Shown here: positions 48,900 through 60,224 of the stretch, piece by piece
Numbering within the stretch: position 1 is the stretch's first letter
Layout: each line of letters starts with the position of its first letter
Origin: Saccharomycopsis malanga
Lineage: Eukaryota; Ascomycota; Saccharomycetes; Ascoideales; Saccharomycopsidaceae
NCBI GenBank assembly: GCA_004014935.1
Contig: CP025325.1
Location: forward strand, 496,001-560,000
Direction of reading: 5' to 3'
DNA length: 64,000 bases
Notes under the pieces: generated by a model
The model's input: only the letters and a program-made list of their open reading frames with translations
What the model was told of the DNA's origin: nothing
Databases searched by the model: none
Position numbers and translations under genes: made by a program

Positions 48900-50847
48900 A
48901 TGGCGGAAACTGTGGTGACGCAATTTTTTTGTAAGTAGTATTTTTTCAGAAGAGTTATCAGTGGGAAAGATTGAATTTGGGTGTACTAACTGTAAAATAG
49001 ACCGAAATCCCAAGGCAGTTGGGCTAATGAGCGGTAATCCAGAGTATCGGAGTATTGAGCAGTTTACACCACCAACAGAGAATGTTAGGGCAGCGATTTA
49101 CAGCGGCGATGGGTCGTTATTTGCCTACACACAGCCAGATTTGGTGACGGTAGTTGATCCCAAAGACGGGACGGAGGTGTTGAGATTGGAGCTCAAGGAT
49201 GTTTTTGATTTGCATTTCTCTCCGCAAGGGTCGTATCTCACAGTGTGGGAGAAGCCTATAAGAAGCATTGCAGCGGATGGCAGTAACAATGTGATCTGGA
49301 GCAAGAACGTGAAGATATACGATGTAAAGAAGAATCACAAGTTTGCAGAGTTCACTTCCAAGGTCCAGAGTGGATGGAAGCCGCAGTTTACTGCAGACGA
49401 AAAGGTATTGGCGAAATTGTATCCCAACCAGGTCCGGTTTTACGAGATCAATGGAACCAGCATTGTCAACTTTGACAAGCCGTCGTTTGTTCTCCATATG
49501 GACAATATCAACACGTACTCGTTGTCCCCCGGCAAGAACCCTGCGATTGCAGTGTTTGTTCCGGAAAAGTCTGGCAAGCCTGCGTCCGTAAAGGTGTTCA
49601 ATGTGTCGGCCACAGCATTCAAACAGCCATTGTGTGCGAAATCGTTCTTCAAGGCCGAAAGATGTGTTTTGAAATGGAACTCCTTGGGAACTGCTCTTTT
49701 GGCATTGGCCTCCACCGACGTAGACTCTTCCAACAAGTCGTATTATGGAGAGACTGCTCTCTATCTCTTGGGCATTGCTGGGTCCTACAACTCCAGAATC
49801 TCATTGGACAAAGAAGGCCCTATCCATGATATCAACTGGTCTCCTTCGTCCAGGGAGTTTGGGGTCATTTATGGCTATATGCCGTCGGAAACCTCCTTTT
49901 TCGACTCCAGAGGCAATCTTATCTATTCCTTGCCACCTTCGCCTCGCAACACTCTCTTGTTTTCCCCCCATGCTAAATTTGTTCTTGTTGCTGGGTTTGG
50001 AAACTTGCAGGGAACCGTAGACATCTACGACAGAACTAAGAAGTTCAACAAAGTCGCCTCTTTCGAAGCTTCCAACACGTCTGTCTGCCACTGGTCGCCT
50101 GACGGAAGATTCATCTTGACTGCAACCACCTCCCCAAGATTGAGAGTCGACAACGGTATCAAGATCTGGCACGCTTCGGGTAAATTGGTCTATTTGCAGG
50201 AATTCAAGGAATTGTTTGCTGTTGACTGGAGACCTCAGCCTGTATCAAGCTTCCCTCCTTTGAAAAACCTCGACGAATCCTTCTCCATACATCAATCTGT
50301 CCAGGATTTCGAGTTGGAAAAGTTGAAGAAATTGTCCCTCCAAAACTCAAACAGCTCCAGTTCTAGCATCGATAAGCCAAAACCAACCGGTGCTTATAGA
50401 CCTCCTCATGCCAGAAACTCGGCTGCTTCTTCCGTAGGCAAGTCTCTTTACGAAAAAGAATTGTCAAACAAAGTCAGTGGCTCCTACAAACCTCCTATAA
50501 AACAAAAGGCCATTCCAGGTGCTGCCCCTGTCGCCCAGGAAAGTAAAGCTGCTGCCAAAAACCGTAAGAAAAAAGAAGCCAGAAAAGCTGCTAAAGAAAA
50601 GGATCTTCCTGAAGAGCCTTCCAATCCCGCCAACAATACCAATTCTGCTGGCGGCTCCATCGTAGGCGGCGTTGTCAGCTTGGAAGAAAAGAAAATCAGA
50701 AGCTTGTTGAAGAAATTAAGAGCAATTGAGACCTTGAAGATGAAACAGGCTAGCGGTGAAAGTTTGGAAGATACTCAAGTATTGAAAATCAAAACCGAAG
50801 AAAAAGTAAGAGCTGAACTTCAATCCTTGGGTTGGAAAGACGAATGA
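48900..50847 (+). CDS. YGR054W: Translation initiation factor eIF2A (one intron)
   Basis: WD-repeat initiation factor that can deliver Met-tRNA to the 40S subunit on special mRNAs. Exon 1 is 48900-48930 (M-A-E-T-V-V-T-Q-F-F plus one base) and exon 2 is 49001-50847. The 70-base intron has donor GTAAGT, branch point TACTAAC (48984-48990) and acceptor TAG. The joined start M-x-x-x-x-x-T-Q-F-F-Y-R resembles S. cerevisiae M-S-S-Q-F-F. The ATG at 48961 lies inside the intron and should not be used. The product has 625 residues (S. cerevisiae: 642): a nine-bladed WD propeller to about 400, then a Lys-rich tail with S-K-A-A-A-K-N-R-K-K-K-E-A-R and a helical end (S-L-G-W-K). Confidence 0.92.
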
Positions 50848-51270
50848 ATCCGCTTTCAGTTTCTCCAAGATGTCTTCTATATAAACCATATACTTTATAG
50901 AATTGAACAAATCTTATCATGTCTGGTTTTTTTAATAACTTGCTCGTATTATCATGTTGTCAGTTTATTGTATTTTTCAATTGGATACCAATAACAGCCA
51001 CCAACATTGACAAATAGCTTAATAAAACCAGCGTCAATATCACTGGACAATACATTATGCCAATACTTTTTACACATTCACTTTATTTACATATTTCAAA
51101 CCACCAAGAATTACATAAGCTTAATAGCTGGATTATAAAATGCCCTTGAAACTTCTGTAAAAGAGTCATGAGAAAAATCTAAAACGCTTTAGAAATATCA
51201 AACTAGAGGTCGTAATTATTGAAAAATACAATACAAAAATATCAAAATACAGATGAAAAATAAATAAAAC
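50848..51270. other. Intergenic, AT-rich, downstream of eIF2A
   Basis: Plain AT-rich sequence; no ORF or named repeat recognised before the TRS-C copy. Confidence 0.35.
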
Positions 51271-51278
51271 AAAACAAA

Positions 51279-51378
51279 ATGGCGATAACTGGAATCGAGC
51301 CACTCAAAATTAACTCCCAAAAACCGGAAAAGTATACCAGGGCGCATAACCTATCTGAATGAGCCATAGGAAATGTTC
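51279..51378 (-). mobile_element. TRS-C tRNA-like element, copy 2
   Basis: On the minus strand: CCTATGGCTCATTCAGATAG (A box), GGTTATGCGCCCTGGTATAC, a variable region GGGAGTTAATTTTGAG, and B box GTGGCTCGATTCCAG, followed by ATTTTGTTTTGTTTTATTTA. Layout and spacing equal those of the copy at 43521-43615. Stems are degraded, so it is not a working tRNA gene. Confidence 0.45.
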
Positions 51379-51769
51379 ACCAATTGTCCGGCCTCCATTT
51401 TTTTGGCTGCCGTTTATATCTACATTTACCACTTTAGAGGCTTCTTAAGAGTTTTCAAGCTCATATTTGACTGAAAATGTGCCTTATAAATACCAGGGAT
51501 ACCTTTAGGACTAAATATGACTGTAAATACACGATTTACAAGTGGGAAAGGCTGAATAAATAAACCAGTATCAGGTACCACGGGCTTAGACCGGGTCTTA
51601 AACAATACAGATATGCAATTGGCTTAAAAAAAGAAATATTTAGGAACAATTCCATTTGATTTACTGCGTCATATAAAATGATTTGTAAGCTATGTTACTC
51701 AGGTTTCCAAACAGCATCCGAAACTATCTGGTCTTATCTTTAGTTGCCTGCTCACATTTCCATTGCCAT

Positions 51770-51947
51770 AATGGCTGGCACTTTACTTGACTTGACTTGA
51801 ATGACATGCTCCACCTTGACGGATGCAATGCACCAGGCGCATGATAGATGCATCAAGATAAAATCGAAGATACTTTTCAGCGAGAGATATCAGGTGACTC
51901 TTTGTAGGGCTTATTAACACATCCGGACATTAGCCAGTGAGCCCTAA
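51770..51947 (+). promoter_or_regulatory. RPL26 upstream region: inverted TAGGGCTT / AGCCCTAA pair
   Basis: TAGGGCTT (51905-51912) and AGCCCTAA (51940-51947; TTAGGGCT reversed) lie 171-213 bases before the start, facing each other. They match the Tbf1 site core (TTAGGGCTA) known from Candida ribosomal protein genes. An ATGCA-rich cluster (GGATGCAATGCACCAGGCGC, near 51820) lies further up. Confidence 0.55.
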
Positions 51948-52117
51948 TTTTCATTGATTTTTCATTTTTCACTGTATGGAGGAGAGAGTGCAGTGCGCCT
52001 GGCTACAGGGAATGTGCAAGTAGCGTAGAAAATATTTCAAGTTTTTCAATATAGTGAATTCTAGTCTTTTGAAAGGATTGCACACAGTATCAATTATTGC
52101 AGAGCAACATAGCAAAA

Positions 52118-52858
52118 ATGGCCAAGATCAGTCAAGGTATGTGGCAATGAGACTGTTGATAAAAGAGAGATGGAGAATATGAAATATGGTGAAAAGTAGT
52201 TTTTTCCAGTAAACCAGATGGATATGGGACAGTAATATACGATTAGTACTGGTAATTAGAGTCAAGATAGAAGATCAAAAATCTTGTTTATAAAGAAGAT
52301 CGAGAAATATCAACTGTTTCGATAAAATGAAGTCCAAAAGGAAACCTCAAATCAAAAACGAAGTATAATCAATACATTACAGAAAATGTTCATTAAAAGT
52401 GGTTTCATCAAAGATGTCTCAAGTAATTTTGTGTTGAATACTTCCTCAGCTCTCTTTCTATTGTACCAGCAGGTTACTAACAATGTTTAGACGTTTCAAG
52501 CTCCAGAAGCAAAGCCAGAAAGGCTTACTTTAACGCACCATCTTCTCTCCGTCGTAAATTGTTGAGTGCTCCATTGTCCAAGGAATTGGCTGAACAATAC
52601 GGTGTCAAGTCCTTGCCAATCAGAAGCGACGACCACGTCTTGGTTGTCAGAGGCTCCAGAAAGGGCCAAGAAGGCAAAGTCTCTGCCAACTACAGATTGA
52701 AGTTTGGTATCCAAATTGAAAAGTTGACCAAGGAAAGATCTCACGGTATGACTGTTGCTATCAATATCCACCCATCCAAGGTTGTCATCTCCAAGTTGCA
52801 CTTGGACAAGGACCGTAAGGCTTTGATCCAAAGAAAAGGTGGTAAAGTTGATGCTTAA
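52118..52858 (+). CDS. RPL26: 60S ribosomal protein L26 (uL24), one intron
   Basis: Large-subunit protein at the rim of the peptide exit tunnel. Exon 1 is 52118-52136 (M-A-K-I-S-Q plus one base) and exon 2 is 52491-52858, beginning [13 protein letters not shown]. The 354-base intron has donor GTATGT, branch point TACTAAC (52475-52481) and acceptor TAG. The product has 128 residues (S. cerevisiae: 127), with the KOW motif in [19 protein letters not shown] start at 52559 would lose the conserved N-terminus. I looked for C/D snoRNA boxes in the intron and found none convincing. Confidence 0.96.
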
Positions 52859-53284
52859 GCAGTTTATTCGATATTATATTAGGTTTTCTTTATGACTTGC
52901 TCTTAATTCACTGATGGATTGTTGAATAGATAATGCATCTTTTACTCTTTAATGAATTGCGATTGTAAGATTGGTGATTTGTGGAAAAGTGCTTGTTGGC
53001 TAGTGATTTGTAGAAGCTTTTGCATAAATGTATGGGAGTGACAGGCCAAAAGTTTATTACCTCTAATCTTTAGATATTTGCATACTTTTGTAGAGTTGTT
53101 AGTTTACTTTATACTTTGGGGATGATCCATTCAAAATAGCTGTTATAATGTCTTAAATTTCAAGCAAAGTGTCTTGTAAACTTTTGTATTCATCTACTTT
53201 GGCTATTTATATTTCAAGAATGCCCTTCCTGTTCATCTACTTTGGCTCTATTTATAATATCACAATCCTTACGGTAAGCAAGCC
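52859..53284. other. Intergenic, downstream of RPL26
   Basis: AT-rich. CATCTACTTTGGCT-type units occur twice (53191, 53236). No gene recognised. Confidence 0.35.
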
Positions 53285-53294
53285 TGGTTGTTCC

Positions 53295-53465
53295 TTTATG
53301 ATAATAATATCTTATATTTCGAGCCCAGTACATGTCAGTTTCATATATACGCACTATGGCTAATGTAAAACCCAATAATGTCCATCATAATATTCCCACC
53401 AGTGTTCCTGCCAGCTCTTTTTCTCTTCTCTAAGACCCCTGCCTTACGGCCCAGCGGCCTTGATC
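53295..53465 (-). mobile_element. TRS-A, internally deleted form
   Basis: Tail (TATTTCGAGCCCAGTACATG), TCAGTTTCATATATACGCAC, AATGTAAAACCCAATAATG, then CTCTTTTTCTCTTCTCTAAG and a decayed head (CCTTACGGCCCAGCGGCC). The B box is missing, as in the other deletion forms. Confidence 0.6.
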
Positions 53466-53785
53466 ATTTACATCTTCTATTTCCAGGGCTTAAAAACACT
53501 GATTAATAGACATCGTTGCTCCTTAGCTTATAGCTTAGAGCAGAGTAGTTTAAATAGTTGAATGCCATATATAAGGTATATGATACGAGTGAGTAATAAT
53601 GTTGCAAAGTTGTATTATTTATCATAATAATGAACATATTTACAAGGCTGTTTAGTATATTACATAGTAGAGCGGCTAACTGTAGAAAATAACTAAGAAA
53701 TGTTGGTTTTTCAAATGAGTTTTGGCTTTTCAAATGAGTTAGTATCATAATTTCCTATAGTATACATTGGACATAATAAAACAAA

Positions 53786-56695
53786 TCAGCCCATATTCAA
53801 TGATCCGAGCTGTTCTTTCAAAATGTCGTTAATTTGTAAGAGACAGTTTGCAATCAATGATTTGATATTTTGAAAGTCTGGCGAATCACCAAAGATATCC
53901 TCAAAGTTATCGAACAAATAGTTGAGCCAGCCAAAAAAGCTGATGATTTGGTTTTGAAATAGGGACACCATCACTTGTTTACTTGTTAATTGGAGAATAG
54001 TCAACAAAATGTATAGCTGTGATTCCAAAAGGGTAGAGATTTCATTGGTGGAGAGTTGAGAATCCTGGTTTGGAAGATGCAATTTGGCGACCAACTCAGA
54101 ATTGATAGTTTTTAGCTGGTCCAAGATTTGAAAGGTTTCAGTGACAATTTCCACAATGTTAGGAGAAGAAGGATAAGAGCAGAAGACCAAGACGTTCAAA
54201 GCTTTCAAATAACAAGTGATTAGAATCAACGTGTAGTTACCTAGTGATTGCAAGTTGTTATTGAGACCGTACCATATCGTGACAAAAGGAGAGAAGAAAC
54301 TGCTATAAGCAATCAGGGAATACTGGTCTTTAGTGCTGGCATTTCCATTTTGAGACTGTTTTCTTTGTTTTAAAAGTTTGGAGGAAATTTTCACCAACTT
54401 TCCTTGGCCCGTATAGATAATCTGGTCTTCGATCAATTTTTTACTTTGTTTATGGATGGAACCTGCGATATCATGGGTGATTCCATCTAATCTATGGGTT
54501 TCTACTCGCAAGGGAGCATTGGTTTGCAACTTGAGGAAGCTTTGATGAGCTTTATCTGGTAGCATTTTTCCAAACTGTAAAGGACTGTTTCTCAAGCTAG
54601 CCTCCATACTTACATTTCTCCAGTTGATTTCGTCTTGATAACCTTTTAACTCTCTAGCAGCCAATCCTATGGAGTTTATGACCAACATGCGGTCTTGGAT
54701 GGAAAAGTCGCCTTTGAACAATTGTTCCACCAAATACTTGGGCATTTTGCTGGGATTCACTACGTTTAAAGTGATTAATGCTAAAAGTTTCAAATGATTG
54801 AATTCGTAAGCTTGTTCATCTTCATTGAGCGACTGTTCATTTACACGTTTTTCTGTCCCTTGATGATTTATGGATGTTTTCACCCCAAGGGCTATTAAAC
54901 CATCAATTTTGAGATTGAGCACTGCATCACACAATTTGTCACACCAAAAATCAAGTTCTTCATGGAAATCCTTTTTTGCTCGGACTACTTTATGAAACGT
55001 AGTCAATCCAATAGTTCGTTTTAACGACCGATCGTCCTTAGAATCAGCGGTTAGATAGGAATATAGATCTTTCAAATAAACAGGAGTGGAAGGAATGGAA
55101 TTGTTCTGTATGGTCAAGGTAGGATCATGATAATTCTCATCATCAGAATCCTCCGAATTAGAATCCTCAGGATTAAAACGGTTCGAATTGATTAATTTAT
55201 TAGTTAAAGTGGTAGTGTTAACAGCTTGCTTGTCAAGCATATTTTCCACTGGTTTAATAACCTTCAAATTATCTGTTTTGCCTAGCTTCAATGAGGAGAG
55301 ATCATGACTCAATGAAGACAATTCAGTTTTAGTACACAATTCATCAATAGACACATGTAAAGAATCAACATATAACAATTCTTTCTCATAATTTTTTGAT
55401 TGTGCCATGTTAAACTCCAACTTTTGAGAGCAGTTGCTAGAGATTTTCTCAGCAAGAATAATGCCCAAAAACCTGACTTTTACTATGGGTTGTTCCAAAT
55501 GACGAGTGGTGGCAGTCAATAGGTTTTCGTTTGAAAAAAGCGTTGAAAGAAAAGAAGTATTGTCTATATAGCAAATGTATATAATTAAAAAAATGCAAAA
55601 ATACTCTTGAAATTGTATAGGCTGGTTTTTGATGAAAAACTCATTATTCCAATACGTTTTGATAAATGTGTTGAACCCTGCACAAAAGTCTGTTTCTGGC
55701 AATTCTGACTTCAAGCTCAATACTGCAGAATGCAAAAGAAGAACACATGTAGATTTCTCAGTACAAGACTTGAGTATATCCGTGACAGCATTTTCAATGT
55801 CTAGACTGGGGAGCTGAAAAAGCCGGAAAAGGCTGGTTACCAAAGAAACCAGTTGGATATAAGAGTTTTGTCCAAGTAGACCTTGATGGCAAAGAGTAAG
55901 GATGAATTTTACTAGATTTTTTGTGAAAAACCTCATCATACTGATTCGGGTGGATTTCTTGTAAATTCCTACAAAAGCCGTTTGCAAGTCTTGGTCCAGG
56001 TTCATAAGAACATCATAAAGCACCCGGTCCAGATTCTGGGGAGTGAGTCTAAGTAGATTGAGCATGCAAGGCGTAAAATCAAGTTGTTTCTGCCATAATT
56101 TTAGAATCAAACGATAGAATTGCTGATTAGCCCAATCTTTGTATAATTCAAGATTCAACACGTTATCCGCCATTCCAATTCCATCAAGTTTCAGCTGGAA
56201 ACGAGAGCTATACTCCAGCATTGTATTATATAGTTTTCCATTCAAAAATATACTGTTTATGTCAGAAAGATTTCTTTTCTGGCGTAACAAGTTGGCATCG
56301 TAGTCATGATTGGTAAGTAGGTTATAGAAAACATCATCACGCTGGGTTTGGAACAAATTGCGTAGCATTATCATGATACACACATTGATTAAATGATGAT
56401 TGATCTGCTCATTACTAAGCATTAATTGCAAAGAAACTTGATTCAACAAATTGCTCACCCCTATTAGATTATCAAACAATCCTTCTATCAATCGATTTGC
56501 CTCATTATCAGCATCAGTGGTCAAATAAGCATGGGGAACAATACTAGTCAATAGAGTAGTCACCAACTTGAAATTTATATTTGCCGAAGACAATATCACC
56601 CTTTGGTTGTTTTTGAAATAATAAAGAAGCTTGAGGGTTTCTTCGCCATCTTCTAAACTCCTCAATCGCTCAATCTTGGTAAATATCTGCTTCAT
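53786..56695 (-). CDS. TEL2: Telomere length regulation protein Tel2 (TTT complex)
   Basis: Tel2 with Tti1 and Tti2 folds and stabilises PIKK kinases (Tel1, Mec1, TOR). The predicted protein has 969 residues, longer than S. cerevisiae Tel2 (688) and nearer to Candida-type and animal forms. It is all-helical. The family signature is the C-terminal half: L-K-R-T-I-G-L, D-F-H-E-E-L-D-F-W and L-F-K-G-D-F-S-I-Q-D-R-M-L-V-I-N-S-I-G-L-A-A-R-E-L-K-G. An acidic Ser/Asp/Asn linker (N-P-E-D-S-N-S-E-D-S-D-D-E) near 510-530 is the expected CK2-phosphorylated region that docks R2TP. Identification rests on this C-terminal block; the N-terminal half is poorly conserved. Confidence 0.82.
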   Translation of the reverse strand: MKQIFTKIERLRSLEDGEETLKLLYYFKNNQRVILSSANINFKLVTTLLTSIVPHAYLTTDADNEANRLIEGLFDNLIGVSNLLNQVSLQLMLSNEQINHHLINVCIMIMLRNLFQTQRDDVFYNLLTNHDYDANLLRQKRNLSDINSIFLNGKLYNTMLEYSSRFQLKLDGIGMADNVLNLELYKDWANQQFYRLILKLWQKQLDFTPCMLNLLRLTPQNLDRVLYDVLMNLDQDLQTAFVGIYKKSTRISMMRFFTKNLVKFILTLCHQGLLGQNSYIQLVSLVTSLFRLFQLPSLDIENAVTDILKSCTEKSTCVLLLHSAVLSLKSELPETDFCAGFNTFIKTYWNNEFFIKNQPIQFQEYFCIFLIIYICYIDNTSFLSTLFSNENLLTATTRHLEQPIVKVRFLGIILAEKISSNCSQKLEFNMAQSKNYEKELLYVDSLHVSIDELCTKTELSSLSHDLSSLKLGKTDNLKVIKPVENMLDKQAVNTTTLTNKLINSNRFNPEDSNSEDSDDENYHDPTLTIQNNSIPSTPVYLKDLYSYLTADSKDDRSLKRTIGLTTFHKVVRAKKDFHEELDFWCDKLCDAVLNLKIDGLIALGVKTSINHQGTEKRVNEQSLNEDEQAYEFNHLKLLALITLNVVNPSKMPKYLVEQLFKGDFSIQDRMLVINSIGLAARELKGYQDEINWRNVSMEASLRNSPLQFGKMLPDKAHQSFLKLQTNAPLRVETHRLDGITHDIAGSIHKQSKKLIEDQIIYTGQGKLVKISSKLLKQRKQSQNGNASTKDQYSLIAYSSFFSPFVTIWYGLNNNLQSLGNYTLILITCYLKALNVLVFCSYPSSPNIVEIVTETFQILDQLKTINSELVAKLHLPNQDSQLSTNEISTLLESQLYILLTILQLTSKQVMVSLFQNQIISFFGWLNYLFDNFEDIFGDSPDFQNIKSLIANCLLQINDILKEQLGSLNMG

Positions 56696-57767
56696 TATGA
56701 TGTTTGTTTGATGGGTTGGTTACATTATCTCAGATGGTGATTTCTAGATTTTTCAACGTTCCCAAGGGTACACCCTTGGAAATGTTAATTTTTTATGCGC
56801 TGACCAACCATGCTCAAAAAATGATTAAAATGTAGAGAAATTGGAGAGGAATAAAGAATAGTTATGAGTTTTTGTTGCTCACTATAGATTGAATGTAGTT
56901 GTTGTTTAGCAAGAAATGTAGAATTTGGACCTTTTGGTTTTTTAGTATATTGTATATTTAACGAGTTGAAATATAAGATTATTATTATTATTATTAATTA
57001 ACGAGTTTACAGAGATTCTTAGCGGGTTTCATATTGTCAGGGGTAATCCATATTGCGATGATTTTTTATATTGTTATGGTTTTTCATATTGTTATGATTA
57101 AGCATTATTAAGAATTTTCATCAATATTAGAAGGAATTTTCATACGTATTATAGATAGAGTCCAATTGATAAACTTTAATACCTGTAGAAACCTCAATAA
57201 TAATAATATCATAATTTCAAGCCTGATGGATAACAGTTTCGTCTAGCAACCTCAATCAATGAAAATTAATTCTATTCATAAATGTACTACTATTCTAGAT
57301 TGTTCAAATGTAAGCTAAAGCTGGCAAGAGCTCAAGAAGGCGATATCGTCCTGACTTTAAGATATATTACGAAAAGAGTCAACAAGAAAAGATGGCTTAA
57401 TTATAACAACTAAAAAGATGTAGACAAGCAAAGATAAATATATAGAGAAACATCAAGTAACGATAGTAATGACGAAACAATTAAAATAAGGCTACAAGTG
57501 GGGTGGTAAAAACAACCATTAATTGACTTGCAATTGAGTTTTTTGGCCGAAAATGATCTTAGGATGAAACCAGCCATCTGGCTGGGTCTCTCACTATAAT
57601 GGATAGATAGATACATTGTATGGGAGAAACCCACTAAAGATATACGATATGGCGCCCGGGTAACGGTGTGAAATTTGAGAGTGACAAATTTTGAGATTTT
57701 TTCAGGGCCAAAATCCCAAACATTGCACTTTTTGATCAGTTTAAAGAGTCAATAAGGAGCAGAAGAC
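56696..57767. other. Intergenic between divergent TEL2 and FRS1
   Basis: About 1.07 kb with no gene. An (ATT)n run near 56980 and a TRS-A tail remnant on the minus strand (57190-57245: ATATCATAATTTCAAGCC, ATAACAGTTTCGTC) are present. TTTTTCATATTGTTATG-type units recur near 57060-57110. Confidence 0.45.
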
Positions 57768-59621
57768 ATGCCTACGGTTGCTGTTGATAAACAAGATTTG
57801 TTCGATCTTTTAGGGTAAGTGGGGAGATGAGATTTTTAAAGTTTTTTACGAAAAAAAAAAAAATGCAAAAAATGCAAAAAATGCTAACCAAATAGTCGTT
57901 CATATACTACTGAAGAATTTGACGAGCTTTGCTTTGAGTTTGGCATTGAGTTGGATGAGGACACCACGGAGGAGTGCCAGGCAGGCGAAAGACCGGAGTT
58001 GAAGATTGAGATTGGTGCGAATCGGTATGATATGTTATGTATAGAAGGGATTGCCCAGTCATTGAACGAGTTTTTAGGAAACAAAAGGACACCAGTTTAC
58101 AAGACGATTAAGCCACAGTACTCTTTGACGATTAAGGAGGCGACAAGCCAAGTGAGACCGTATGCGGCTGCTGCCATTTTGCGTGACATCACTTTCAGCC
58201 AACGAAACTATAATTCCTTTATAGCCTTGCAGGATAAGCTCCATTCGAATCTATGTAGACACAGAACTTTGGTGGCCATGGGAACGCATGATTTGGACAA
58301 GTTGGCGCCGCCTTTTGTATATGATGCCAGGGAGCCGTCCTGTTTTGAGTTTGTTCCGTTGAACCAGACAAAAAGCCTCAATGGCAACACATTGATGGAG
58401 TTCTACGAAAAGGACAAAAACTTGGGCAAATACTTGCACATTATCAAGGATTCGCCTGTGTATCCATTGATTTTAGACGGCGAAGACCGAGTAGCTTCGT
58501 TGCCTCCGATTATCAACTCGGACCGTTCCAAAATCACCTTGGAAACTAAAAACGTCTTGATCGAGGTCACAGGCACCGACAAGACCAAAGTAGAGGTGGT
58601 CATCAACCAGTTGGTCACCATGTTCTCCAGATATTGCGCCAATGCCTTCCAAGTGGAACAGATTCAAGTTGTTTCCGAACACAACAACCAATCTAGAGTC
58701 ACGCCAAACTTGGACCTTAGAAAGTTTGTCGTCAAACAAGACTACATCAACTCCTGTCTTGGCTTGGACCTCTCTGCAGACCAGATCGCACACTTGTTGG
58801 CGAAAATGTCTCTTACCGTAGACAGCAGTTGCAATGGAGAACTCACAGTGTTGGTTCCTCCTACACGGTCCGACATCTTGCACGCTTGTGATGTCATGGA
58901 AGATGCTGCCATTTCGTATGGCTACAACAACTTGGCCAAAACCAAAATCGATTCCAAAGCGTTGGTCGCCAAACCTTTGCCCATCAACAAGGTTTCCGAC
59001 ATTTTGAGATTGGCCTCGTCCCAATCCGGCTGGCTCGAAGTCATGCCGTTGACCTTGTGTTCTCACGATGAAAACTTCAGCTTCTTGAACAAAACCGATC
59101 ATAACGATCTTGTTGTCAAGTTGGAAAACCCTAAAACCGCTGAATATCAGGTCGTCAGAACCTCTCTTTTGCCGGGGCTTTTGAAAACCGTGAGAGAAAA
59201 CCAGAAACATTCTTTACCAATCAAAGTTTTCGAGGCGGGCGACATTGTCTTGAAAGACCCAAAGTTGGAGCGTAAAGCTTTCAACCAAAGAAACTGGGCT
59301 GCCATATATGCCGGAAAATCCTCTGGTTTCGAGCACATCCAGGGGTTGTTGGGCAAAATCATGCAAACCATGAGAACCCCTTGGTTGGAAAACGGCGCAC
59401 AGTGCAAACTTCCTTTGAAAAGAGGTTATTGGATCCAGGAAAACCAGTCTTTGAAAACATTCTTCCCTGGTAGAGGCGCCGACATTTTCTTCAGAGTCAA
59501 AGACGGCGAAACTGCTGTCAAGATTGGTGAAATTGGTGTTCTTCATCCTACTGTTTGCAGCAACTTTGATTTGCCTTACGCCGCCTCCAGTGTGGAAATC
59601 AACGCCGAGGTGTTCTTATAG
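57768..59621 (+). CDS. FRS1: Cytosolic phenylalanyl-tRNA synthetase beta subunit (one intron)
   Basis: Forms the alpha2-beta2 enzyme with Frs2; charges tRNA-Phe. Exon 1 is 57768-57814 ([15 protein letters not shown] plus two bases) and exon 2 is 57896-59621. The 81-base intron has donor GTAAGT, branch point TGCTAAC (57882-57888) and acceptor TAG. The product has 590 residues (S. cerevisiae: 595) and reads [23 protein letters not shown] across the joint, as in Frs1. The B3/4 editing-like and B5 domains, and the core fold (F-E-A-G-D-I-V-L), are complete. A start inside exon 2 would lose the first helix. I found no in-frame CTG. Confidence 0.95.
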
Positions 59622-59814
59622 AATGTTTCCATCGCCTTACTTTTCATATACATTGCTTCTTGTTAATTTATACCATTTGTAAGCCTACAGTGCAAGGCGT
59701 CAAGCACAATATATATATCAAACACTACTTGGCCTAAGCAATCTAACAAATCAAATCTATTCCGAAACCCTCTCGGCTCCAAATATAAGATATTAGATGG
59801 CTGAATGAAATAAA

Positions 59815-59905
59815 ACGTATCAAGTTTTTGCATATTATTATTATTATTATTTCTGGATTGTACTGGGCTTGAAATATAAGATATTATATTATTATTATAA
59901 AATTG
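59815..59905 (+). mobile_element. TRS-A tail fragments
   Basis: (TTA)n, then ATTGTACTGGGCTTGAAATA and TAAGATATTATATTATTATT. A second GGCTCCAAATATAAGATATT lies near 59772. Only 3' ends are present. Confidence 0.5.
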
Positions 59906-59939
59906 TCTGTATTTACAACCATTTGCTTGAAAATGGTCA

Positions 59940-60130
59940 ACTCATTACTACTACATGCACCAACCGTGACGTTTTGCTGGGTGCCATGCACTGTTCATGC
60001 AGCAGCCTCGAGACCTGAGCAAAAATCCAATTTTTCCCAAGGGGTTAATCAGGCGATTTTGAACATTTTTGTCAAAATTGCCAATATTCGTCCTGCTCAA
60101 TCCTGCACCTTCTTACAAGCGTTCCCAAAT
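59940..60130 (+). repeat. Dispersed repeat DR-D, copy
   Basis: ATGCACCAACCGTGACG, GGTGCCATGCACTGTTCATG, then CCAATTTTTCCCAAGGGGTT, AATCAGGCGATTTTGAACAT and TTTGTCAAAATTGCC. It follows the head-core order of the 11365 copy and ends sooner. Confidence 0.65.
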
Positions 60131-60224
60131 AGGAAATTGCACTTACAATAATGGTAATCTTGTCTTTCGAAGGAACCTTTGTAAAATACAGGGTAAAATG
60201 TCCATAGCCTTGTTATTAACCATT

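Noticed and set aside
52137-52490. Intronic snoRNA in RPL26
   Set aside because: No clear ATGATGA/CTGA box pair with flanking stem; left unannotated.
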